Source: JBBQFC01 sp038321615 (GTDB lineage Bacteria > Bacteroidota > Bacteroidia > Flavobacteriales_D > Cryomorphaceae). Taken from it: a stretch of 15,091 bases of DNA. The DNA lies in contig JBBQFC010000070.1 of the NCBI GenBank assembly GCA_038321615.1, positions 1-15,091 of the forward strand, in the 5' to 3' direction. Under the pieces are notes generated by a model. It was not told the origin of the DNA, made no database searches, and worked only from the letters and a program-made list of their open reading frames with translations. Shown here piece by piece: positions 8,847-15,007 of the stretch (the stretch's first letter is position 1; every line of letters begins with the position of its first letter). The position numbers and the translations under genes were made by a program.

Positions 8847-8975
8847 TTACCACGGTGTATCTATACCACAGACATACAGTCCGCGGGCTATCGCTTGCAC
8901 GTTCCCGCATACGCTACTCAATTCAACTGCTTTCTGTTTGAATTCCTGACTGTAAATTTTCCTGGTCTCTGCCAT
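8847..8975 (-). pseudogene. Fragment of IS3-family transposase OrfA
   Basis: Read from the ATG at 8975, 42 codons give a peptide with KIYSQEFKQKAVELSS followed by GNVQAIARGL. This is the N-terminal helix-turn-helix of IS3-family OrfA (pattern R-K-x-Y-x-x-E-F-K-x-x-A-V-E-L). Homology ends after ARGL, where a normal OrfA would continue through L-Y-R-W, and a TAA closes the frame at 8847. The rest of OrfA and all of OrfB are absent, so this is a dead remnant. Confidence 0.8.
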
Positions 8976-9042
8976 GTCGTTAGGGTTTTTAGGGTTCGAA
9001 AGTTACCCTTAACTTTCTGTCCGGTAAAATGTAGCAGGTTCA
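8847..9042 (-). mobile_element. IS3-family remnant, left end plus start of orfA
   Basis: Upstream of the orfA fragment the minus strand begins TGAACCTGCTACATTTTACC at 9042, which has the TG start and length expected of an IS3-type terminal repeat. A perfect 8-bp hairpin (GAAAGTTA, loop CCCT, TAACTTTC) is at 8998-9017, and AACCCTA is repeated just before the ATG. The right end is missing. A small hairpin, GTAACA-ACTTA-TGTTAC at 8834-8850, marks the broken edge. The outer boundary at 9042 is an estimate. Confidence 0.6.
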
Positions 9043-9070
9043 AAACCCTGGCCAATTGGTCAGGGTTTTT
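9042..9070 (+). terminator. Rho-independent terminator
   Basis: AAAACCCTG-GCC, loop AATT, GGT-CAGGGTTTT makes a stem of about 12 pairs (one wobble) that runs into a T tract. It would end transcription from the amidotransferase gene at 8812, 230 bases upstream. Its opposite strand also ends in TTTT, so it can serve the convergent DUF3667 gene ending at 9159. Confidence 0.8.
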
Positions 9071-9158
9071 CTATTAATGCAATTTTCATCAAGCTCCCGT
9101 TCCCAAAGGCCAATTCCGTCCACGACCCTTACTGAAAGCCAAAAATTCTATATTATAC

Positions 9159-10127
9159 TTAGTACATGATCGCCGCCAGCAGGAAGGTAAATATCAAAGC
9201 GGAGGTGAATACAAAGGCGTAAACCAACACTATGGTAATAAGTTTTCCAAGAGCGGACCATACCGAACCCCCGTAAACTTTTCGCAGCGATACAAATAAA
9301 TAAATGGCCGGGAGAACCGCGAGCAATAACAAAAAGACACCCGTGAAGTCAGAAAATGGCAACAACAATAAGAGTAGGAGAAAAACGAAACCGTGAAAGT
9401 GAAGCGAGTGAATGAAATGCTCTTCGTAATAGAAGGGTTTTCTAAGGTGGAGCATTTTGAGCAGCAGGGCGAAAATCGGTAGGAGCAAAAAGGCAATTTT
9501 CGGGAATTGATTAAAAAACTCCTTGACCACGTCTTTTGAGACACTTTTGGGATCATCTTCCAATATTCTGAAGCTACGCTGGGCGATAAGATGTGTGAAA
9601 TATCCCGGGCGCTTCGGCTCGGGCAGGGAATCATAATAGGCCATGTACGCACCGACCGATTTGAATTTTGGAAAAATGGTGCCTAAAACATCGATCGAAT
9701 CAGCCGAAGCGGTATCGGCAAGATTGGCATCGGCTAATGAATCTAATTCCGATATGCGGCTCGTAGTGTCAAAATCAGGTTCAAGGTCAATTTGCAGCCC
9801 ATTACCCGATTGAAAATTGTACAAGGGTAAGATCAAAAAGAGCACAATGCTTATAAAGATGTAGAGCCTGATAGGCACGAAATACGCAGATCGCTCCCCA
9901 TTGCGGTAAGCGTTGGTAAGAAACCCCGGGCGAAACAACAAAGGCAGCAGGGTGCGACTAAGCTTTGAATCGAAGTTGAAATAATTGTCAAAAAAATCGC
10001 CTATGAGCATTATAAAACGCTTGCGAACCCTGATTTTGCGCTGGCCGCAATTCGAGCAAAACTCACCCTCGTCAGTATATCCGCAGTTTAGACAATGCGG
10101 ATTTTGGCGGTCGTTAATCTGGATCAT
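9159..10127 (-). CDS. DUF3667 zinc-ribbon membrane protein
   Basis: A 322-residue protein of the DUF3667 family, common in Bacteroidota and without a known function. C12-x2-C15 and C24-x2-C27 form an N-terminal zinc ribbon. This is followed by the family block FDSKLSRTLLPLLFRPGFLT, then N-G-E-R-S-A-Y-F-V-P-I-R at the first membrane span (about 82-104). Four more hydrophobic spans lie between about 204 and 322. An acidic, serine/alanine-rich linker (about 115-145) separates the first span from the rest and may be extracytoplasmic. No operon partner is visible: it converges on the terminator at 9042-9070 and starts two bases from a small opposite-strand ORF. TACTTTCG (10144-10151, minus strand) is a weak -7 candidate. 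Confidence 0.85.
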   Translation of the reverse strand: MIQINDRQNPHCLNCGYTDEGEFCSNCGQRKIRVRKRFIMLIGDFFDNYFNFDSKLSRTLLPLLFRPGFLTNAYRNGERSAYFVPIRLYIFISIVLFLILPLYNFQSGNGLQIDLEPDFDTTSRISELDSLADANLADTASADSIDVLGTIFPKFKSVGAYMAYYDSLPEPKRPGYFTHLIAQRSFRILEDDPKSVSKDVVKEFFNQFPKIAFLLLPIFALLLKMLHLRKPFYYEEHFIHSLHFHGFVFLLLLLLLPFSDFTGVFLLLLAVLPAIYLFVSLRKVYGGSVWSALGKLITIVLVYAFVFTSALIFTFLLAAIMY

Positions 10128-10129
10128 TC

Positions 10130-10303
10130 ATGCGATTTGAATTCGAAAGTAAAAATTCAACGCGACTTTATTCGATGCAGCAAATGCGCAAAAAAAATCC
10201 GGAACCAATTTGGATCATTGTGGACAGTGATCGTAGCGTGATGTGGGGCGATGCAGGAATTGATTACTTGGTGGTATGGAATAGCCCGAGCACCGGGTTA
10301 TAA
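10130..10303 (+). CDS. Possible small protein of 57 residues, or a gene remnant
   Basis: An ATG at 10130 opens a 57-codon frame with a natural-looking composition: a basic start, then NPEPIWIIVDSDRSVMWGDA and IDYLVVW, ending at TAA 10301-10303. I recognise no family. The start is only two bases from the divergent DUF3667 start, which leaves no room for a promoter between them. An internal ATG at codon 16 or 19 is possible. It may be a real small gene, a remnant, or chance. Confidence 0.2.
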   Translation: MRFEFESKNSTRLYSMQQMRKKNPEPIWIIVDSDRSVMWGDAGIDYLVVWNSPSTGL

Positions 10304-10749
10304 TTGCTCTTGAATGGGCTTTGAAATGCACTGAAACCAGACTACCTATGCTTGCTCGTGTATAAATAAGGGGCGGCAGGTGGGCTGCTTGTTCGTTTGT
10401 GTACATCCGCGCTGACCTTTCAAGAGCATCAGACATAATGCCTTATGGGCAGCTGGCAGTTCAGCCGCGAAAAATCTCATTGAGCCGCAGCCCTGCCAGG
10501 AGCTCACACAGGAATGTTCGGAGAAGGATGAATAATGGAGAAGGATCGTTTTTTCGTACTCTGATTCGGACTCGAATAACTGTTTTACCGATAGCAGCAG
10601 AGCTAAATGCCTGCGCTTTAAAAGTATCAATTAGAAATAGAGAATCCCGCCTGCATGTGCAAAATGCAGGACGTATCCTTGATGAACTGACCTTAATTGA
10701 TATAATTGCCCACGCAATTACTTGAAATGAGTAGTGCTTATATCACCAT
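10304..10749. other. Gene-poor stretch with two small hairpins
   Basis: No convincing gene is found in these roughly 450 bases; the longer open frames have shadow-like compositions. Two perfect small hairpins are visible: CCTGCAT-GTGCAAA-ATGCAGG at 10650-10670 and TAATTG-CCCACG-CAATTA at 10703-10720. Neither has a T tract, and no conserved RNA is recognised. Confidence 0.5.
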
Positions 10750-10779
10750 AAAAAAAGGCAGGTGCTTTCGCACCTGCCT
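10750..10779 (-). terminator. Strong Rho-independent terminator of the secreted-protein gene
   Basis: On the minus strand GGCAGGTGC, loop GAAA, GCACCTGCC is followed by seven T. The 9-bp GC-rich stem with a GNRA tetraloop lies 27 bases after the stop at 10806. Confidence 0.95.
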
Positions 10780-10805
10780 TGTAGAAAAATACTGATTTGT
10801 TGAAA

Positions 10806-12680
10806 TTATTTCGCAATCATGATTTTTTCGGTCGCTACATAATTGGCACCAGTAAGTTTTGCAATGTAAATACCGTTTGGTAAATGCTGACCATTGAAAT
10901 CAAAACGATACAGCAGTCCTGCATGAACATCCCTGTTGTAAAGTGTGGCAACAATACGTCCACTTATATCGATTACTTCTAATGTTGCACGCTCATCCGC
11001 TACCGCATCAAAAGAGATGACTACATTTCCAGCGCTTGGATTAGGAGCTATCCTTACATTAACACTATTTGTAATCAAGGCAGATTGCCCTGCTGGAGCT
11101 TCACAGCCGAGTAAGCCGCCATTGCTGTCATTGCCATCCACGTAAGCATTGTTAATACCATCTACGACAGTATTCAGTTGATTTGTAGCATAAGCATTGC
11201 TGCAGCCGCCAATTACATCATTGGCAATGGCAAGAATTTCTCCCACCGTGAAGCCGGTAAATATTCCTGATTGAACGATCAAGTCTTCGAGTGCATAATC
11301 TGAATTGGGCGCGAAATTAGCGTCATAATTATCGAACACTACGCTGATAGTAAGCGCAGTAAGGTTGCCTGTAAAAGCACCTTCGTTACCCGTTGGATCA
11401 ATCAGGTTCTCAGAGAATACATTTGATTGACCGCCACTTGGAAGGAAATTCTGAACTGCCGAAGCAGATGAAAGTGAGAGGGTGAAACCCTCAGCACAAC
11501 CGATGGTAAGACCTTCAGGAAAAGCCGCTGCGAAATTGGCATTGCGGTATGCACCATTGTTATTGCCATTCGCAGGCTGACCCCATCCACCTTGCGTTTG
11601 GGTGCGGAATACTCCTTCACAAACGATGATTTCTGGATCAGGCTCCGTACAGCCATGAAGTGCAACTACACCGTCAACGTCATATGCATCAACTGATACT
11701 GAACTAATGGGCGTTGTATCAAAAATTTTGACAGAGGTGATGTATTCAAATCCCTGACCTGCGGCATCAATATCAAAAGATGATGCACTGCTTGTGAATG
11801 ATTCTCCAACAAGGTAGTAATCAACATCATTTTGGGAAACGAAAATATCTGCTCTTTCGGGATAAGATGCGAATGTATTATTTCCAAAAGTAGTTTCAGC
11901 AATGAAGATATCATCACCAGGACCATTAATGGCGCCAGCTCCACTGAAGCCTACAATCAATTGTCCACCATATCCGAGGGACACAAAGTTGTAGGTATCA
12001 TTAAGTTGTGGAGCTCCGAGCGCTTTGGAAGGATCTATGCGCAAAGGGTCTGTGATAGCTTGACCTTGATTGGTTAGCCCGGGTATGTAGTCGAGTACAA
12101 ACGAACTGTAGCAAGGATCTTCGTCAACTAATTCCGGGGAACAACCATTTACGGCTACTACACCGTCCACATCGTATCCGTCGGAAGTGGCGGTTTGAGC
12201 CGCATTGGTAATACGAATCTGGCTTACGCTAGCAAGACCATAACTTGCAATATCCAATTGACCATCACGACAAATTGTTTCAGCAAACACAAAGGTGATA
12301 CCATCTGCAGATAGTTCGATGTCAGCAAATTCATCGTCATTGGCACCACAATTGTTTCCTTAAAAAGAAGTTTCGTACACTATAAGATCAATTCCGGGCT
12401 GATCCAGTACGACTCCGTCGAATGACAGAGTAATAGATCCACCCACACCGAGCGATACGAATCCACCAGCAGCATTGCTCGCATCTGGTTCGCCTAAGGC
12501 TTTATAAGGGTCTGAACGATCTGCTCCGATGGGCTGATTGTTGGTTTTAATACCCTGACTAAAATCAATCACTTCTGCAGGATAGCATGGCTCGTTTGTG
12601 CCTTCTTGAGCGTTAACTCCTCCGGCCAGAAGGAAAGAAGATAAGGTAAAGGCCAAGGGTAAGCATCTAAGTTTATTCAT
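10806..12680 (-). pseudogene. T9SS-cargo surface protein interrupted by one in-frame TAA
   Basis: One 625-codon frame is broken only by TAA at 12360-12362 (codon 107). Upstream are a signal peptide (MNKLRC to V-N-A, about residues 1-24) and half of a first domain. Downstream the same frame runs 517 codons to a type IX sorting domain, from IAPNPSAGNVVISF to the basic end EKIMIAK. Two tandem copies of a roughly 140-residue domain are visible, sharing ALGxPxxxNxxxFVSLGxGG, an acidic DLIVYETSF/DIFIAETTF strand and DGYDVDGVVAVNGC/DAYDVDGVVALHGC. The stop falls between F106 and G108, where copy two reads TTFGNN without an extra codon. A third part has FRTQTQGGWGQP and GLTIGCAEGFTLSLSSA. The extended protein should sit on the cell surface. 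The truncated product would lack the export tail. Confidence 0.85.
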
Positions 12681-12856
12681 GTTTTTGTTTTTGATTTGAT
12701 TTACCGTTAAAATCGAAACAAAGGTCTATTGAATTTAGATCAATGTCAATTATTTATCGTCTTACACCTTATTTTTGCCGATCAAAAAACATTAAGTAGC
12801 TATAACAGTGGAGGCTACGCCGCCCTTTTCCCCCTTCCCTTGATTTAAAAAAGATC

Positions 12857-12904
12857 TTGTCATCCCGAATATTAAAATCAGAGATTACAGAAAGGGAATG
12901 ACAA
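12857..12904. repeat. Imperfect inverted repeat, TTGTCAT-CCC type
   Basis: TTGTCATCCC (12857-12866) pairs with GGGAATGACAA (12894-12904) with one extra base, around a 27-base AT-rich loop. GTCATCCC/GGGATGAC-type arms are common in dispersed bacterial palindromic repeats. With one copy in the window, dispersal cannot be shown. Confidence 0.45.
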
Positions 12905-12988
12905 AAATGATGAGTGTATGAATCTATATGAACTTCATTCTTCATTTTCAAAAAGCCAGAGTCAAAGCATCAGGCGCAAAATAAAAAT

Positions 12989-12999
12989 CTTCCGTATAT
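12989..12999 (+). repeat. 11-base copy of the downstream palindrome arm
   Basis: CTTCCGTATAT here is identical to the right arm of the hairpin at 15065-15082 (and, inverted, to its left arm). It lies 26 bases before the recombinase start, so it may be a recombinase-binding or regulatory site. Chance is not excluded. Confidence 0.4.
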
Positions 13000-13024
13000 T
13001 CATCCCACCAACCATTAAACAGGA

Positions 13025-14653
13025 ATGACCATGGACCTGAAGTGTACAGAAATACTACACCGCGGCGATGCGCGCCTGTGCTTAGATTTTCCTTATAACC
13101 AAGCGTTTACTACTTATCTAAAAAGCGAATTTGATGCAAAGTGGAGCAAAACCCACCGTGCATGGCACGTGGCCGACACTGCCACCAACCGCGATAAAAT
13201 CGCTGACATCATCCGGCGCCTTGAAATCCGTAAACGCAAGGCAGCTAACAAAGAAAATCCGGTGACGGATAAACCTGCAGAAATTGAGAAACCATTGCCG
13301 AAAGAAATCAAAGCCCTTTCTCTGGCAGATGTGGTGATCGAAGTGATGGGGCGCAAGATTTTGCTCAAAATGCCGAAGCGCGATGCAGATGTAAAGTTTG
13401 TAACAGGCTTGCGTTATGCGCGTTGGAATAAGAGCGACTTCTTGTGGGAAATACCAAACTATCCGGGTAATCTGGATGCACTTAAAAGTCATTTTGCCGG
13501 AAGGCTGGCCCGACTCACTGAGCATGAGATGTATGAGGTAGCGGTAGATGCGAATGAAAAGATACCATCGAGAAAGGGCGATGTAATCATTGCGCGCGGA
13601 TACAGGGGGCGTATGCGTATGGTATTTGGATTTCATAAGGGTATGATGGATGCCATCAGGCGTATAGGTCTGGCCAAATGGGATGGCAAGCACAAGTGGT
13701 GGAGTGTACCCGATACCGATATCAACTTTATGGATCTGGAGAATGCGGCAAAGGCCCATGGCTTCAGGGTGGAGGTGCATACCCACAAGGAAGAAGGTGT
13801 GGCCAAGGCTCGGCGCATGCCGGCCAATCCGGATATGGTGAGGGCCTGCCCCGAGGAGATGATCCTCAAGCTCACCGAACTGCGCTACTCACCGCGTACT
13901 GTAAAGATTTACAAAAGTTGCTTTGAGGAATTTATCAATTACTACCCCACCCTACCCATCGACCGCATCACGGAGCCGCAGATCGTGGCGTACCTGCGGT
14001 ATCTTGTGATGGAACGGTGCGTGAGTGAGTCAACTCAGAATCAGGCTATAAACGCGATCAAGTTCTACTACGAACGGGTGCTTGGCGGACAACGCAAGAT
14101 ATATCACGTGGAGCGACCGCGCCGCGATCGGCCATTGCCCACAGTGCTCACGCAGCAGGAAGTGGCCTCGGTGATACGATGCACCACCAATCTCAAACAC
14201 CGCTTTCTGCTGATGCTGGCCTATGGCGGGGGCCTGCGGGTGAGCGAAGCTGTGGGGATGGAGCGCATATGCCTGGAGCCAGATAAAAAGCGTATGTTGG
14301 TAAAAGAAGGTAAGGGAGGCAAGGACCGCTATACCCTGCTTTCGCAAAAAGTGATAGACCTGTATGCCCAATATTTGAAAGAATATGCCCCAAAAAAGTA
14401 TCTGTTTTCTGGTCAGACCGGTGGCCTATACACGTCGAGCAGTGCGCAAAAGATATTCCGTGAATCAGCCCATAAGGCAGGTATAGAGAAAGATGTAAGT
14501 TTTAAGTCGCTTCGTCACTCATTTGCCACCCATCTATTGGAAAGTGGAACAGACCTGCGTTACATCCAGCATTTGCTTGGGCATAAGAGCAGCAAAACTA
14601 CGGAGATTTACACGCATATTACGAGTAAGGGTTGGGCCACGTTAGAAATTTAA
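13025..14653 (+). CDS. Tyrosine recombinase (Xer/integrase type) with three N-terminal W-x6-W repeats
   Basis: A 542-residue site-specific recombinase. The C-terminal half has a SAM-like core-binding domain (about 276-357) and a catalytic domain (about 370-535) with R405, K430, K494-x-x-R497, H520 and nucleophile Y529. Lysine replaces the usual histidine at 494. The long N-terminus holds three copies of a 28-residue core at 22-49, 116-143 and 201-228. Each has A-[KR]-W-x6-W (W40/W47, W134/W141, W219/W226) and resembles the HARP module of SMARCAL1-type annealing helicases. A basic linker (66-95) joins the first two. The second ATG at 13031 is better spaced from AGGA and is an alternative start. 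The native tail is missing: A-T-L-E-I-stop comes from an inserted GIY-YIG element. Y529 is kept, so activity is possible. It lacks the insertion helix of classical IntI. Confidence 0.92.
   Translation: MTMDLKCTEILHRGDARLCLDFPYNQAFTTYLKSEFDAKWSKTHRAWHVADTATNRDKIADIIRRLEIRKRKAANKENPVTDKPAEIEKPLPKEIKALSLADVVIEVMGRKILLKMPKRDADVKFVTGLRYARWNKSDFLWEIPNYPGNLDALKSHFAGRLARLTEHEMYEVAVDANEKIPSRKGDVIIARGYRGRMRMVFGFHKGMMDAIRRIGLAKWDGKHKWWSVPDTDINFMDLENAAKAHGFRVEVHTHKEEGVAKARRMPANPDMVRACPEEMILKLTELRYSPRTVKIYKSCFEEFINYYPTLPIDRITEPQIVAYLRYLVMERCVSESTQNQAINAIKFYYERVLGGQRKIYHVERPRRDRPLPTVLTQQEVASVIRCTTNLKHRFLLMLAYGGGLRVSEAVGMERICLEPDKKRMLVKEGKGGKDRYTLLSQKVIDLYAQYLKEYAPKKYLFSGQTGGLYTSSSAQKIFRESAHKAGIEKDVSFKSLRHSFATHLLESGTDLRYIQHLLGHKSSKTTEIYTHITSKGWATLEI
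14633..14636. repeat. Left copy of TGGG direct repeat (putative target-site duplication)
   Basis: TGGG directly abuts the left terminal inverted repeat of the GIY-YIG element. The same four bases directly abut the right one at 14931-14934. Confidence 0.65.
14637..14650 (+). repeat. Left terminal inverted repeat of the GIY-YIG element
   Basis: CCACGTTAGAAATT supplies the last codons of the interrupted recombinase on the plus strand and the TAA stop of the nuclease gene on the minus strand. Similarity to the other end continues imperfectly inward. Confidence 0.85.
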
Positions 14654-14902
14654 CTGATTTTTAAGACGATTCTTCAAAAATCTACGACCCATCCCTGTTT
14701 TCAAATACTTCTCTCTGGCGATGGCATCATACTTATCAAAAGAAACTTCGTAGTATATTACTTTCCATGGCATTTTTCTTTTGGTGTAGTAAGATTTACC
14801 TCCGTTATGTTGCGCAATCCGATTGTTCAAATCTGCAGTGTATCCAATGTACCAGGATTGATCCAGTTCCGATTCCAGTAAATAAACATAATAGCATTCC
14901 AT
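14642..14902 (-). CDS. Small GIY-YIG endonuclease-domain protein (UPF0213/UvrC-N-like)
   Basis: An 86-residue stand-alone GIY-YIG domain, the usual length for the single-domain UPF0213 type. The GIY equivalent is Y5-V6-Y7, followed by Y18-I19-G20, R28, H32 (in R-I-A-Q-H-N-G-G) and E64, all expected active-site residues. The C-terminus is rich in K and R, suiting nucleic-acid binding. ATG 14902 is chosen; TTG two codons upstream would give 88 residues. TAGTTTTG on the minus strand (14906-14913) fits the -7 consensus but would yield a nearly leaderless transcript. The gene fills almost all of the 294-bp element and overlaps the recombinase end by 12 bases. Family function ranges from homing to repair nucleases; a role in mobility is inferred. 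Confidence 0.9.
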   Translation of the reverse strand: MECYYVYLLESELDQSWYIGYTADLNNRIAQHNGGKSYYTKRKMPWKVIYYEVSFDKYDAIAREKYLKTGMGRRFLKNRLKNQLNF

Positions 14903-14916
14903 ATTCAAAACTAACT

Positions 14917-14930
14917 AATTTCTAACGTGG
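14917..14930 (-). repeat. Right terminal inverted repeat of the GIY-YIG element
   Basis: AATTTCTAACGTGG, the exact reverse complement of 14637-14650. It lies upstream of the nuclease start. Confidence 0.85.
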
Positions 14931-14934
14931 TGGG
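14931..14934. repeat. Right copy of TGGG direct repeat (putative target-site duplication)
   Basis: Abuts the right terminal repeat and matches 14633-14636. Four bases can match by chance (1 in 256), but the reading frame restored across it adds independent support. Confidence 0.65.
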
Positions 14935-14972
14935 ATCAATTGGAAAGTCCGTTGGACGGTTTGGATTTTTGA
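14935..14972 (+). pseudogene. Severed 3' tail of the tyrosine recombinase
   Basis: Joined to GGT-TGG-G at 14630-14636, these bases read G-W-D-Q-L-E-S-P-L-D-G-L-D-F followed by TGA at 14970-14972. The S-P-L-D-x-L-D-[FIL] ending is familiar from Bacteroidota Xer-like recombinases. It is now untranslated, cut off by the inserted GIY-YIG element. The intact protein would have had about 549 residues. Confidence 0.8.
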
Positions 14973-14990
14973 GAAATGGGGTTAACTTTG
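14960..14990 (+). promoter_or_regulatory. Consensus Bacteroidota promoter facing out of the recombinase end
   Basis: TTTG (14960-14963), a 19-base spacer, then TAACTTTG (14983-14990) match the -33/-7 consensus exactly. Transcription should begin near 14995-14997 and run rightward through the palindrome out of the window. The -33 box lies within the original recombinase coding tail. Confidence 0.65.
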
Positions 14991-15007
14991 AAAATCATTG
15001 CGGTGAG

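Larger units (their letters stand above)
12681..13024. other. Intergenic region between the divergent surface-protein and recombinase genes
   Basis: These 344 bases hold no convincing gene. Visible items are TATTTTTG at 12770-12777 (plus strand, fits TAnnTTTG without a -33 box), a pyrimidine-rich tract around 12820-12840, the TTGTCAT hairpin at 12857-12904, and a copy of the palindrome arm at 12989-12999. TATATTCA at 12996-13003 could be a degenerate -7 box for the recombinase, which would give a short leader. Confidence 0.5.
14637..14930 (-). mobile_element. Minimal 294-bp mobile element carrying a GIY-YIG nuclease gene
   Basis: The segment is bounded by perfect 14-bp inverted repeats (CCACGTTAGAAATT at 14637-14650, its complement at 14917-14930) and directly flanked by TGGG on both sides. 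Its only gene is the GIY-YIG ORF, whose TAA stop lies in one terminal repeat. Joining the flanks at a single TGGG restores the recombinase frame into D-Q-L-E-S-P-L-D-G-L-D-F-stop, a tail typical of Xer-like recombinases of this phylum. This reconstruction is the main evidence for insertion. Whether the nuclease drives movement, or another enzyme moves the segment, cannot be read from one copy. Confidence 0.75.

Noticed and set aside
8844..9077. 77-codon plus-strand open frame
   Set aside because: It runs antisense through the IS3 remnant and into the terminator.
10399..10725. 108-codon plus-strand open frame and overlapping minus-strand frames
   Set aside because: Composition looks random, no domain pattern or promoter is visible, and several frames overlap without any standing out.
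10806..12290. A separate 494-residue protein starting at 12290
   Set aside because: Its GTG start lies within a continuous domain and it would lack a signal peptide. The frame continues upstream through one TAA to a proper secreted N-terminus.
13025..14653. Classical IntI integron integrase
   Set aside because: The extra helix between the K strand and the second arginine box is absent, and the N-terminus is twice the usual length. It is an Xer-like recombinase.
14637..14930. Reading the inverted repeats as R' and R'' boxes of an integron cassette carrying the GIY-YIG gene
   Set aside because: The TGGG flanks and the restored recombinase tail fit transposition-style insertion better. A cassette join would not leave a direct repeat or interrupt the coding end. 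The shared CACGTTAG is kept only as a possible link.
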